A stretch of DNA of 64,000 nucleotides from an uncultured Desulfobacter sp. (GTDB lineage: Bacteria > Desulfobacterota > Desulfobacteria > Desulfobacterales > Desulfobacteraceae): assembly GCF_963664415.1 (NCBI RefSeq), contig NZ_OY761444.1:83743-147742 (forward strand), written 5' to 3'. The position numbers and the translations under genes were made by a program. Shown here piece after piece: positions 25,289 to 34,209 of the stretch. The notes under the pieces were generated by a model. It saw only the letters and a list, made by a program, of their open reading frames with translations. It ran no database searches and was not told where the DNA came from. The stretch's first letter is position 1, and each line of letters starts with the position of its first letter.

Positions 25289-25621
25289 AAGCTGATCAAT
25301 AAACTTCAATTCGTTATCGACAATTTCCGGGTAAGGCTTCTTCAGCCAATCAAGGGAAAATAAATTATCGGAATGGAAATTCTCAATATAGGTTGCCATA
25401 TCCGAAAGGCTGCGAATTCCCTCAGACGGTCTTTGTTTTTCAATACCTATAAGTTCTTCAACGGGAATGTCCAATGCCTGAGAATAATCATAGTTATCCA
25501 CAACCTCATTCATAATTTCTTTTGTTAGTTCTTTTTTGGACTTCCTGGTCATATTTTTCCAGTTTGGAAAATTCTTTTTCAATTGCTTTGCGATGAGTCG
25601 CCTGATATTTTTTCTATGCAT
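25289..25621 (-). pseudogene. ISNCY-like transposase, N-terminal fragment
   Basis: About 111 residues starting MHRKNIRRLIAKQLKKNFPN and containing KNMTRKSKKELTKEIMNEV, the N-terminal style of a group of large non-classified (ISNCY) transposases. The reading frame runs into the end of the IS1-like remnant at 25288, where homology should stop; the rest of the protein is absent. Identification is by general resemblance only. Confidence 0.5.
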
Positions 25622-25687
25622 AAAGCCTCTGTGGTGTTGTTTTCTTTTGGTTTAGTCGCTTGAAAGTTACAACTAAACAGAGGCTTT
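25622..25687. repeat. 11-bp inverted repeat with internal second stem
   Basis: AAAGCCTCTGT (25622-25632) is the exact inverse of ACAGAGGCTTT (25677-25687). Inside the 44-base loop TTTAGT pairs with ACTAAA. It lies between the ISNCY-like fragment and the flippase gene stop, and is followed by a T-rich stretch. It could be an element end, a terminator of the minus-strand flippase message, or a small structured RNA. Confidence 0.5.
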
Positions 25688-25754
25688 TTCAACTCCAAAT
25701 CGCTTCAGGCTCAGGCGATATGCTTTATTCGAGTATCATTGATTTCAACACCCT

Positions 25755-27263
25755 TTAGATGTGCCTTTTAATTGTTTTTATTAAATTTATTTTTTCTTTA
25801 TAATTTAGTTCTAAAAAGAAAATAAATACGCCAAAAAAGACAACCTCTAAAATAAATAAAATAGCAATATTACAATAATTACTTTCTACGTGTGGAGCTA
25901 CGAAATACCAAAAGAAAAATAAAACCATAGACGCTTTAAAAATCAACCTAAAAAAAATAAATACGAATTTTAAATAATTAACTTTTAAAATTTTACAAAC
26001 ATATATAGGGAGAATTAATGCATTGAATAATAATGCAGGAACAGCAGTTCCGATTGCAATACCGACCAAACCGTAATACTGAACCAGTAGGACACTTAGA
26101 AAAAGGTTAAACATCGCCTCACCCATTTGAGCTACTGCAAAAAATTTGTGTTTTGAAGTTCCCATTAGTAGTCCATATATTGGTCCGGCAAAATATATTA
26201 TTATAAACGCAGGAGTAAGTATCATTAAAATTCTTACCGAATTTATATATTCATCCCCCATCCATCTTAGGATAAAGTGCTTACCAAAGATCAACATCCC
26301 TCCACCAACAATGGCAGATATGTATGCCTGTATTCGCATAATTTCATAATATCTTTTTTGGATTAAATCAACATTAGCCGTGGCCTCAAATCGACTAAAA
26401 ACAGTCTGCAACATACCTGTTAATGCAATCCACATAAAATCCATAAAATATGATAAAAGGCGAGCAGCGATAACATAAATAGTTATTTCTGATAACCCCA
26501 AAACCATAGCAATCACGAAATTATCAACTTTGAATTTCATTACTTTTGAGATTTCAATAACAAAACTAACTAAACTATATTTTAAGATTTCTTTGGCTTT
26601 TTCTATTTTGAAATATTTCGATGAAATTCTTAATCCACGAAATATCCTTTTTGCAAAAAAATATTTGACTATATATGTCCCGACAGATATCGACACTGTT
26701 ATAATAGATAACGCTATTATTCCATATCCAACCTCCAATAGTGGTATAATCAGAACCGGTTTCAACAACACACCACACAGGTCTACGAATGAAGACAAAT
26801 CATATCGATGATTCGAATTGAGAACACCTGTAAAAACTCTCATTGGAAAAGAAAAGGAAAAGCCAACTCCAAGAATAAAAACCACCCATCTAAAAACAAA
26901 CAAATCCTTAGAATTCTTTATAAATATTGAACCAAATGCACAAACAGAAAGAGAGGCTATTATCAGAACCAACGCAATAATAATGAAAGCAAAAAAAGCC
27001 GTATTGATATATTCATTTTGTTTTTGTTTATCTCCAAGCTGCACATCTCTTGATACAAATCTCATTACTGCGCTAGATATTCCTATATCGAACAAACCAT
27101 AGAAACCAATTATTGAGCCAATTATCTCCCATAAACCAAACATCTGGTTCCCAAGTGCTTTTATTATAAAAGGCATCATAAAAAGCCCTATAAGTGCACT
27201 TGCTACAAAATAGGTAATTCTCGCCAAAGATCCGAATGATAGCTGTTTTAAAGTTTCGTTCAT
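25755..27263 (-). CDS. wzx: Polysaccharide flippase (Wzx/MATE-like)
   Basis: 502 residues with about 12-14 transmembrane helices, opening with QLSFGSLARITYFVASALIG and the early GLWEIIGSIIGFYGLFDIGI segment typical of oligosaccharide flippases (polysacc_synt family). Such proteins move undecaprenyl-linked repeat units to the periplasmic face. It is strongly AT-rich compared with the 41-48 kb genes, a common trait of laterally moved O-unit genes. It is the last gene of the minus-strand polysaccharide run before the IS cluster, next in order to the polymerase-like gene at 20.7 kb. Confidence 0.88.
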   Translation of the reverse strand: MNETLKQLSFGSLARITYFVASALIGLFMMPFIIKALGNQMFGLWEIIGSIIGFYGLFDIGISSAVMRFVSRDVQLGDKQKQNEYINTAFFAFIIIALVLIIASLSVCAFGSIFIKNSKDLFVFRWVVFILGVGFSFSFPMRVFTGVLNSNHRYDLSSFVDLCGVLLKPVLIIPLLEVGYGIIALSIITVSISVGTYIVKYFFAKRIFRGLRISSKYFKIEKAKEILKYSLVSFVIEISKVMKFKVDNFVIAMVLGLSEITIYVIAARLLSYFMDFMWIALTGMLQTVFSRFEATANVDLIQKRYYEIMRIQAYISAIVGGGMLIFGKHFILRWMGDEYINSVRILMILTPAFIIIYFAGPIYGLLMGTSKHKFFAVAQMGEAMFNLFLSVLLVQYYGLVGIAIGTAVPALLFNALILPIYVCKILKVNYLKFVFIFFRLIFKASMVLFFFWYFVAPHVESNYCNIAILFILEVVFFGVFIFFLELNYKEKINLIKTIKRHI

Positions 27264-27294
27264 AATCTATTTACACCAGCAAGGTATCACTTCC

Positions 27295-28443
27295 CTACGA
27301 TACCTGATTCCATCCGATTATTTTTTTTATTCGTTCTTTCAGTAATTCAACAAACAACGCTCTTTTTACCGCTTTATGAAATCCCTTTTTTAAATATGTC
27401 TTCTGAAATATAACAGCTTCTTTAGACTTACTCACAAATTCATATAATTGGGAGTTCCCATTAATAGCCTCCGTCACTGGCCTTTCCTGTATAAAGCCCT
27501 CCCCTTTTTTAACTATATCAATTAATTTTTTTCCTCTTAAGGTTATTGGCAAAAGAACAGATATCCCTTTATCTAAGGTGTTAAGATAGTCACATTTATC
27601 TTCTTTACCAATCCCCCAAAAATCCCCTATTGTCAAATCTGCTATTCTCTCGGGGCGGGCAAATTTGCAAAAATAACAACATTCTCGATAGGTTATACCT
27701 TTTAAAAAGGATCTGTAGTACATGGACTCAGTTTGTGCTATATTCTTAAGTAGCCTTCCATTGGAATAAAATTTTAAACGAAAACCATCCGGACCTCTAA
27801 AACTAAATTTTTCAATTATTTTATTTCCAACGAAAAAATGAATCTCTTCATTAAGAAACTTTTGAGATGGAACCCCATGACAGATGATATCAACAAGAAA
27901 AAGCCCCTCATACTCTTTGATTAAAAAAAGCTTCAATCCAGCAATCTGACAGGGGGTTCCAAAATAAATTACTTCTTTCCCCTTCAGCAAATCTTTTTTA
28001 ACCAGTTTAAAGGTTTCATTCACATAACTATGTACATATTTTGATCCTTGTAGACGATACAGTTGATCTGCACTATCGATACGTATATGCTTTACCTCAC
28101 AGCCTTCTATATGTGCGGCTCCATATACGACACCGTTATTATTGATAAAATGCTGTGCAAAAGTTGCAGACGCCCCACCAGATGTGCTTGTTTCACGAAA
28201 ACGATCATTCCAAAAAGCATAGGCATTTTCAGGGTATAAAAATTTCAATTCCGTAACCGCGGGACACACTTTTTCACAAAGACCGCATCCAGTACAAGTC
28301 TCTTGGTTTATATTGGGAAAAACGAATCCATATTCATCTTCAAGCATAGTAATGCTGGAGTGAGGACAACAGTTTTCACAAGCAAAACAGCCTGTACATT
28401 CTTCCTTTTTACAAATTTCAATCATCTTATTATCTACAATCAT
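27295..28443 (-). CDS. Ferredoxin/FrhB-domain oxidoreductase of polysaccharide loci
   Basis: 382 residues. Two [4Fe-4S] motifs open the protein: CTGCFACENCCP and CTGCGLCEKVCP. A coenzyme-F420-hydrogenase beta-subunit-like domain follows, with STSGGASATFAQHF, YFGTPCQIAGL and VDIICHGVPS, and extra cysteines in YRECCYFCKFARPER. Proteins of this kind are frequent in exopolysaccharide clusters beside pyruvyl transferases. Whether they use F420 or a flavin is not known. The start overlaps the stop of the upstream pyruvyl transferase by four bases. Confidence 0.88.
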   Translation of the reverse strand: MIVDNKMIEICKKEECTGCFACENCCPHSSITMLEDEYGFVFPNINQETCTGCGLCEKVCPAVTELKFLYPENAYAFWNDRFRETSTSGGASATFAQHFINNNGVVYGAAHIEGCEVKHIRIDSADQLYRLQGSKYVHSYVNETFKLVKKDLLKGKEVIYFGTPCQIAGLKLFLIKEYEGLFLVDIICHGVPSQKFLNEEIHFFVGNKIIEKFSFRGPDGFRLKFYSNGRLLKNIAQTESMYYRSFLKGITYRECCYFCKFARPERIADLTIGDFWGIGKEDKCDYLNTLDKGISVLLPITLRGKKLIDIVKKGEGFIQERPVTEAINGNSQLYEFVSKSKEAVIFQKTYLKKGFHKAVKRALFVELLKERIKKIIGWNQVS

Positions 28444-29534
28444 TTTTCCCTTTTCAAAGAAGTGATTAGAAATGTTATAGATTTTTCTCTCTCGATTTTC
28501 AGCAACAGTTCGGTTTCTTCATAGTCAATTGGATCCTGAATTCTAACGGCCTCATTATTGATTCTCTCAGATAGCCCTAAACTTCCTAAAAAATCTATCA
28601 TCCTAGGATAACTTAGTTTAGTAGTATAAGTGATAAATTTTTTTCTAAATAGCACAGAAAAAATTGATGCATGGAAAGAATTTGTAACCACATAACTCGC
28701 ATTTTTTATAAGATATAAAAATTCTCCAGGCCCATAAGGGAAAATACTTAACTCTCCATGCGGAAAGGATGTTTTTTTATGAGAAAAGTATATGACCTTC
28801 AGTTTATATTTTTCTGAGAGTGATCTGACGTAATTATCCATTTCAAAATTTGGTTCAAGCACATAATAAAAAATATACTTAAAAGGCGCATCAACAGGAA
28901 CCATTACGGCTTCATACTCTTTTGCACATAATAGCAATGTCGGATCCATTACACTAACGACAGGTTTTGCCGTTAATTTTTTCACTTCTTCAATGGTGCT
29001 TTTTTCACGAACAGAAATGATATTGATGTTTTTCAGATATTTTTTGAAATCATCCTGATACTTTGGTTGAATTTCAGCATGACCAATACTAGGTGAATAT
29101 GCAACAGTATGAGCACCAGAGCCTTCAACAAAATCAAGAAAATATGCAGGAACAACCCCTGCAGTACACGAAGCATTCCATATTTGATCACTACCAGCAA
29201 TAAAAGTGTCATACTGATCCGTTAGCTCTCTCATATCTTCGCAAGATCGATATTCTTTTATTGTCATTTTAATATGTTTTGCAATAAATGCTTCATAGTT
29301 CTTTTTTCTTCTACGTCTTATATTAAATCGAATTATATCGGCCAATAATGATTTCGGATTTTTAAGGTAAAGATGTTTCCGAAATAGAGAATAGTTTCTC
29401 ATGTCAAATTCATAGACATAATTTATAACTGTATTGTCAATTCCATTCTTTACCAGGACAGTCTGTAGTGCAAATGTCTGTAAAGTCGAACCAAAATTGT
29501 GCGAACAGTGAAAGGTTATAGTTCCCGTTTTCAT
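28440..29534 (-). CDS. Polysaccharide pyruvyl transferase family protein
   Basis: About 364 residues from ATG 29534; a TTG seven codons upstream is the alternative, and the GGAG preceding fits either weakly. It shows TFHCSHNFGSTLQTFALQTV, then DTFIAGSDQIWNASCTAG, and VVTNSFHASIFSVLFRKKF, the marks of the CsaB/WcaK-like fold that transfers pyruvate from PEP to a sugar as a ketal. The tight pairing with the FrhB-type gene is common and suggests joint modification of the polymer. Confidence 0.88.
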   Translation of the reverse strand: MKTGTITFHCSHNFGSTLQTFALQTVLVKNGIDNTVINYVYEFDMRNYSLFRKHLYLKNPKSLLADIIRFNIRRRRKKNYEAFIAKHIKMTIKEYRSCEDMRELTDQYDTFIAGSDQIWNASCTAGVVPAYFLDFVEGSGAHTVAYSPSIGHAEIQPKYQDDFKKYLKNINIISVREKSTIEEVKKLTAKPVVSVMDPTLLLCAKEYEAVMVPVDAPFKYIFYYVLEPNFEMDNYVRSLSEKYKLKVIYFSHKKTSFPHGELSIFPYGPGEFLYLIKNASYVVTNSFHASIFSVLFRKKFITYTTKLSYPRMIDFLGSLGLSERINNEAVRIQDPIDYEETELLLKIEREKSITFLITSLKREK

Positions 29535-29657
29535 TATCACTATTTTCTCCAACAAAATAAGACCTTATAGAGAAAGGGGCTAAAAAAAAATAACCGCTAT
29601 CTCAAGATAGTTTGAATTCAAGACACTGCCATTCGAGATTCCAGTATTTTTGTATTA

Positions 29658-30683
29658 TTATTTCAGCTTCTTTCTTATTGCGTTTAAAATTGAACCCGGT
29701 ATTACAGATAACAAAAAATATCTAATCAATGATTTTATTGACAGCTTTATTTCTAAAGCGAATTTCAAGTTTCTTTTTGCTTCAGCATATTTTCCAGATC
29801 TAAATGCTTCAGTCGAATATCTTATATATGAATTACTTAAAATTTTGTCTAATTTTTCCATAATCAAGACGTTTTTTTCAACGATATTCTTTTTATAATA
29901 TCTATAAATATTATGAATTAATTGAACGTCTCCTTCATGTTTTCCAGCTGAGTCAATAATGTTATCTGTATTCCCTTCGTGCCTCCGAATTTTGGTTAAC
30001 TTTATTCCTATGTTAACAACTTTTCCTGTGATAAAAAATTTTAATAAAAATGCAGAATCTTCTAGATAAACCATCTTTTCATCAAAAAAATCAACTTTTT
30101 TCAGGCATCTTTTACGAAAAATTAATGATTGGACTCTAAAGGGGCAACCTTTATCTAACAAGAACAAAAATGTTTCTTTTTTAGATAAGTATACGTGATT
30201 GCCAGCATGTATCCAGTATTTGTCACCAAACAATTGTTTTTTATAACTGGAATTCCCATAGTTTTCCTCACAGTTTCCAAAAAAGGCAGATTCGGTTACA
30301 ACAGCGTCTATCTCAGGATAAGTTTGAAAAATGGCTATTTGTCTTTGAAGCTTATCTGGTACCCAGAAATCATCAGAATCTTGAAAAGCAATAAATTCCC
30401 CTTTTGCATATTTTAACCCAGTATTTCTTGCTCCGCTTACACCTTTTGATTTCTCATTCTCAAAATATCGGATTGTATGATCACCCCTCTTAATGATTAA
30501 ATCATTAATTATTTTCTTAGTAGCGTCATTGGAAAAATCATCAACAATAATTAATTCATAAATAGGATAATCCTGCTGAAAAATATTATCTATAGTTTCA
30601 GTTAAATATTTAATTCGATTAAAAGTGGGAATTATTACTGATATTTTTTTTACATCGGGGCTACAGTTCATATTAATGGTCAT
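29658..30683 (-). CDS. Family 2 glycosyltransferase
   Basis: 341 residues with a GT-A fold: KKISVIIPTFNRIKYLTETI at the N-terminus, IIVDDFSNDATK, SGARNTGLKYAKGEF and the metal-binding AFQDSDDFW (D-x-D). YLEDSAFLLKFF supplies the likely catalytic acid. The C-terminal ~90 residues are helical and basic. It is soluble or membrane-associated in the cytoplasm and adds a sugar to the repeat unit. The intact IS1-like element lies just upstream, separating it from the phosphatase-like gene. Confidence 0.88.
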   Translation of the reverse strand: MTINMNCSPDVKKISVIIPTFNRIKYLTETIDNIFQQDYPIYELIIVDDFSNDATKKIINDLIIKRGDHTIRYFENEKSKGVSGARNTGLKYAKGEFIAFQDSDDFWVPDKLQRQIAIFQTYPEIDAVVTESAFFGNCEENYGNSSYKKQLFGDKYWIHAGNHVYLSKKETFLFLLDKGCPFRVQSLIFRKRCLKKVDFFDEKMVYLEDSAFLLKFFITGKVVNIGIKLTKIRRHEGNTDNIIDSAGKHEGDVQLIHNIYRYYKKNIVEKNVLIMEKLDKILSNSYIRYSTEAFRSGKYAEAKRNLKFALEIKLSIKSLIRYFLLSVIPGSILNAIRKKLK

Positions 30684-30784
30684 CTTCTGTTTTTTCGTAA
30701 TTCCAGGATGTTTTTAGTCTTTTACATCTTTCAGGAAACACAATTACTATATTCCTAAAATCGACTTAATTTTTAGATCAGATT

Positions 30785-30998
30785 CAATGTCATGGAACCT
30801 TATGCGGCTCTTTGCATTGTGAGGATATCCTCAAGGCTCAAGGCCTCCGACATGATTCCCAAAGTGACTGCCGGAACTTTTCCGGTAGTCCGATAATAAA
30901 GCGCCTGGCTCGCTCCATGATGATTGCGGTCCATCCTTTGGAGTCCGAAGGATCGGTGCTTCGCTTTCCCTCCATGTATATGGCTCATCCCCTTCAAA
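30785..30998 (-). pseudogene. Truncated IS1-like element copy
   Basis: Minus-strand fragments related to the adjacent intact transposase: HRSFGLQRMDRNHHGAS (shifted frame), then YRTTGKVPAVTLGIMSEALS and ILTMQRAA ending near 30800. An internal deletion joins the MERAS region directly to the C-terminus. Its sequence stops exactly where the inverted repeat of the intact copy begins (30999), suggesting that the intact copy inserted beside or into it. Confidence 0.7.
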
Positions 30999-32160
30999 GG
31001 CACTGGGCCTCTAACATTCGGATAATCAGGGCATCCTGTTCAAAGCGCCAGTTTAACTTGTTGGTTTATGCCGCTCTCTGCATGGATAAGATACCTTCGA
31101 GAGAAAGCGGTTTTGCTAATATTCCCAAAGCAACAGCGGGGACCTCTCTTGTCGTCCAATGCGGACGGACATAGTTGTGAATTATTTGATGAACATCCAG
31201 TGTTCTTTGTAAGCCCTTTACCGTTTTTGCATAAGTGTTTGTTTTCCTCCTGAAAGTACTATTCTTTCGCCTGATTGCAGCGTTTTGAGCCTCAAGGTGG
31301 TTGGCATGGATTTCGGATTCCTTTAAATTTTGATCCGTATCAAGATGTTCTCGCTGTGGAGCTTGGTATTTTGGGCGTTTACGGCCTTTTTTGTGTTTTT
31401 GATCCCCTTTGTTTTTAACACGAACTTTGACTCCTTTAGGAAGAACTCTGGGAGGACGCCCCTTTTTGCCGGTTTGAAAAACCTCGGAACATAATTCGAA
31501 AAGCATATTACCATATCGTCTTTCACCATCTGAAAAAAACGATAAATCATCTGTATGATCGATATACCCGCATACGGTTTTCATAACTGATTTGAATAAT
31601 GATGTATCTTTTTTCCCACATCGTTGGTCGACAATAAATCGACTGGCTCTTTCCATAATGACCGCTGTCCAGCCTTCGGATTCCGATGGCATTGTTCGTT
31701 TACCGACAATGGTGTAGAGCTCATCTCCTTCAAATGTCAGGGATATAAATTCATGACAAAAACCATATAGCAACAATGTGGCTTTCTGGTCGGCAAATCT
31801 ATTTTCCCATAGTGCAATGGTACTTTTGTTTGATCTCAATACCCTGCCGGTTGCTCGAAGCCCAAGGCCTTCACCGCGAAGTCTCAATGCAGATGCAACC
31901 TTGCTGATTGGCGTTTTAATATTATTCATGGCTGTATTGTGGGTTTCCGAAAATAAGCGTTCACAACGCCTACAGATATACAGTTTCCGGATTCCATTGT
32001 GTATGGTCGGATAATGTTTAAAAACCGATGTGTCAGATGAGCAGCAGTATGGGCATTGGAGTGGGGTAGTTTTTTTCATAACCGCTGTTAATCACATCAT
32101 TCATATAATATCAATCCTCATTCAAAAGGAAAGTGCGTTCAACGGTTCAGGCCCAGTGCC
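30999..32160 (-). mobile_element. Intact IS1-like insertion sequence with 12-bp inverted repeats
   Basis: GGCACTGGGCCT (30999-31010) is the inverse of AGGCCCAGTGCC (32149-32160), and similarity continues a few bases inward. The 1162-bp span holds one uninterrupted transposase on the minus strand. Related decayed copies lie at 24.4-25.3, 30.8-31.0 and 56.6-57.7 kb. No clear target duplication was found. Confidence 0.85.
31066..32079 (-). CDS. IS1-like transposase (fused zinc-finger, HTH and DDE protein)
   Basis: 337 residues. An N-terminal zinc-ribbon-like part (CPYCCSSDTSVFK, then YICRRCERLFS) is followed by a helix-turn-helix (LGLRATGRVLRSNKSTIALW) and the catalytic region: FEGDELYTIVGKR with the first Asp, IMERASRFIVDQRCG, and LSFFSDGERRYGNMLFEL with the second Asp. 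The C-terminus is NYVRPHWTTREVPAVALGI. It resembles single-ORF IS1-family transposases. It is the only uninterrupted member of the four copies in the window and is likely active or recently active. Confidence 0.8.
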   Translation of the reverse strand: MKKTTPLQCPYCCSSDTSVFKHYPTIHNGIRKLYICRRCERLFSETHNTAMNNIKTPISKVASALRLRGEGLGLRATGRVLRSNKSTIALWENRFADQKATLLLYGFCHEFISLTFEGDELYTIVGKRTMPSESEGWTAVIMERASRFIVDQRCGKKDTSLFKSVMKTVCGYIDHTDDLSFFSDGERRYGNMLFELCSEVFQTGKKGRPPRVLPKGVKVRVKNKGDQKHKKGRKRPKYQAPQREHLDTDQNLKESEIHANHLEAQNAAIRRKNSTFRRKTNTYAKTVKGLQRTLDVHQIIHNYVRPHWTTREVPAVALGILAKPLSLEGILSMQRAA

Positions 32161-32216
32161 CAAGCGAGAGAATTACATGAATAATAAGCCTTGCCGTTAA
32201 CTTTATGACATTGAGA

Positions 32217-33386
32217 TCAGATTGTATTTAAAACCGTTCTTTTTATGTCTCTTATATGTCGAGGCTGAACATTTGGAACGACATTAGACAAATACGAGGC
32301 TTCCATATCTGGATCATCTGGAGAGAAGCCGTGCATACCCGGAACAGGGGCATAACTCATATAACTTGGGCAAATCAATGTCCCGGGTTGCATAAGAAAT
32401 ATAATTTCACCAAACCTTCTATCTTCAAAGAAAGCGCCTTCTTCTTTCAGTATTGTATCGCTGACTATATTACCGTATTCAAGTTCGAATAATTTCTGAG
32501 TTATAGCGTTTCTGCATTTTCCGTTCATAAACCAGAAACGTGCCATAGTTGAATCATACATCACGGCATAATCCTTACCTTCTATGAATCCAAGTTCTTG
32601 GATGGTTGTTATCATATCGACTGTTGATTTTATAGGTACCATGCCATGGTCGGAAAATATATGAATAACAATGTTGCAATAATGGTTTTGCGCGTTTTCG
32701 ACCAGGTTTGTAACTTGTCTTTCATACCACCGTATCTTTTGTTTAACCTTTTCCGGTTCATTTACATGTGCATGAAGGAAAGCGTCAAGCTGACACAAAT
32801 AAAGATAAAAAACATCAGAAGTTGAATTAATTATATCGTTATTAACCTTTGAGAATATATGCTCATCTGAAGCCCCCTGAACATAGGAATACACCTTGTA
32901 TTTCTTCTGTATCCTTTCCAAATCATCAAAAATAGATTGATTACCTATAAGCCCACCAGGAGAATAAATATTTCTTTTTTCACAGAGATCAAACTGAGGG
33001 AGATATTTTACAGGAATTGCAAAGTCGCTGAAATACCCTCTATGTTTTGCCATTCTCCGTGAAAATTGTCGAATAAGGAATCTAGAATATCTATTTTCTT
33101 TTAGTGGTTCCGGTACCCATTCAAACCGTTTCAACCACTTGTAAGGAGAAGTCTGAGGAGAATAATAAACAGAATTCCAAAGCTCCATTTTATCCCCTGA
33201 CACGCCTGAAAGAACTGTCGGCACTGCCGAACTGCTGAAACCAAGAATGGTCTTCAACCCTGTTCTATAGTCAGCGATGTCGGAAAACACTTTATATTTT
33301 TTTACAAGTTCCCATCCCAAAGCATCAATAAGTATTGCAATCACTGCTTTCTTTTTTTTTTTTCGGGCACGCGTATCATCCAACAT
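32217..33386 (-). CDS. Alkaline-phosphatase-superfamily protein (phosphodiesterase-like)
   Basis: 389 residues without a signal peptide. AIIDALGWE-type opening (VIAILIDALGWELVKKY) gives the first metal Asp, and SSSAVPTVLSG supplies a Ser/Thr nucleophile region. FYLYLCQLDAFLHAH, VIHIFSDHGMVPI and GMHGFSPDDPDMEASYLSN give the remaining Asp/His ligands of the nucleotide-pyrophosphatase/phosphodiesterase type. A cytoplasmic place is implied by the lack of an export signal. In a polysaccharide locus it could hydrolyse or transfer a phospho-group, but its substrate is unknown. It overlaps the acyltransferase gene by 11 bases. Confidence 0.75.
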   Translation of the reverse strand: MLDDTRARKKKKKAVIAILIDALGWELVKKYKVFSDIADYRTGLKTILGFSSSAVPTVLSGVSGDKMELWNSVYYSPQTSPYKWLKRFEWVPEPLKENRYSRFLIRQFSRRMAKHRGYFSDFAIPVKYLPQFDLCEKRNIYSPGGLIGNQSIFDDLERIQKKYKVYSYVQGASDEHIFSKVNNDIINSTSDVFYLYLCQLDAFLHAHVNEPEKVKQKIRWYERQVTNLVENAQNHYCNIVIHIFSDHGMVPIKSTVDMITTIQELGFIEGKDYAVMYDSTMARFWFMNGKCRNAITQKLFELEYGNIVSDTILKEEGAFFEDRRFGEIIFLMQPGTLICPSYMSYAPVPGMHGFSPDDPDMEASYLSNVVPNVQPRHIRDIKRTVLNTI

Positions 33387-34149
33387 TGCTAAACCTCGGT
33401 ATTTGTCTTTGTACTAATTTCACAGCTTTTTTCAAGGTGATTGCACCAAAAACACTTAAAAGCATTCCATATAAAAACAATTCAACGATATTGATATGTA
33501 AAAAATAACATAAAGCGACCAATACACCACCATGGATCAGAAAAAAACAATAACAATGGCTCTGAATTGAAAACAACTTATTCTCCAAATAAGTTTTATT
33601 ATTTTTTCTGCCCGGGAGAACTGGATAGCGAGTAGATATTAAAAAACCGATAGCAAATGATAAAAAATAATATTCTTTATTCAACCACAACGAAAAAATA
33701 CAGAACCCAATAGCCCAAACTATGATTTTAAAGTATAAGTTTTTATATAAAGATTGGAAATATGTAAACAGATAGATAAGAAGTATAAAAGTGATATACC
33801 AGGCAATCACATATACTTTATTCTTTAAAAACATATTCCCACCCCAAAAAGTAACTAAATCCTCAAAAAGCGTGGTTTCCTTATAACAAACAACCCGATT
33901 TGCCAACAAGACAGGTATGATGACCAACCAGTATGGCAGCATTATCGAAAACACCCTTTTTTTTAACCACTGATAACGATCTAATTTCACGTTAGATGAA
34001 AGAAAACCAGTTAAAAAACAGAAGACCAAAATAGAAATAAAATCAATGTTGTGATTGTTGACTCCAAATTGACTTAAAACATGAAACATATATATACCAA
34101 ATGTGGCAAATATTCTCGCAAGGCTTAGTGTTAAAGAAATAATTTTCAC
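33376..34149 (-). CDS. Acyltransferase-3-like membrane protein (short)
   Basis: 257 residues, about eight hydrophobic helices, GTG start with GAGG four bases upstream. ARIFATFGIYMFHVLSQFG near the N-terminus resembles the acyltransferase-3 R/H helix, and WLKKRVFSIMLPYWLVIIP matches the R-x10-P-x-Y-W style of the family; FFLIHGGVLVAL is a typical late helix. The usual length is 330-380, so this is a short member. It probably adds acetyl or another acyl group to the polymer. It overlaps the phosphatase-like gene, so the two are cotranslated. Confidence 0.7.
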   Translation of the reverse strand: MKIISLTLSLARIFATFGIYMFHVLSQFGVNNHNIDFISILVFCFLTGFLSSNVKLDRYQWLKKRVFSIMLPYWLVIIPVLLANRVVCYKETTLFEDLVTFWGGNMFLKNKVYVIAWYITFILLIYLFTYFQSLYKNLYFKIIVWAIGFCIFSLWLNKEYYFLSFAIGFLISTRYPVLPGRKNNKTYLENKLFSIQSHCYCFFLIHGGVLVALCYFLHINIVELFLYGMLLSVFGAITLKKAVKLVQRQIPRFSNVG

Positions 34150-34209
34150 GTCCCTCTATTCAAATTTACAACGCTGATGGAGTAAAATATATAGTTTGTT
34201 AAAATTAAT

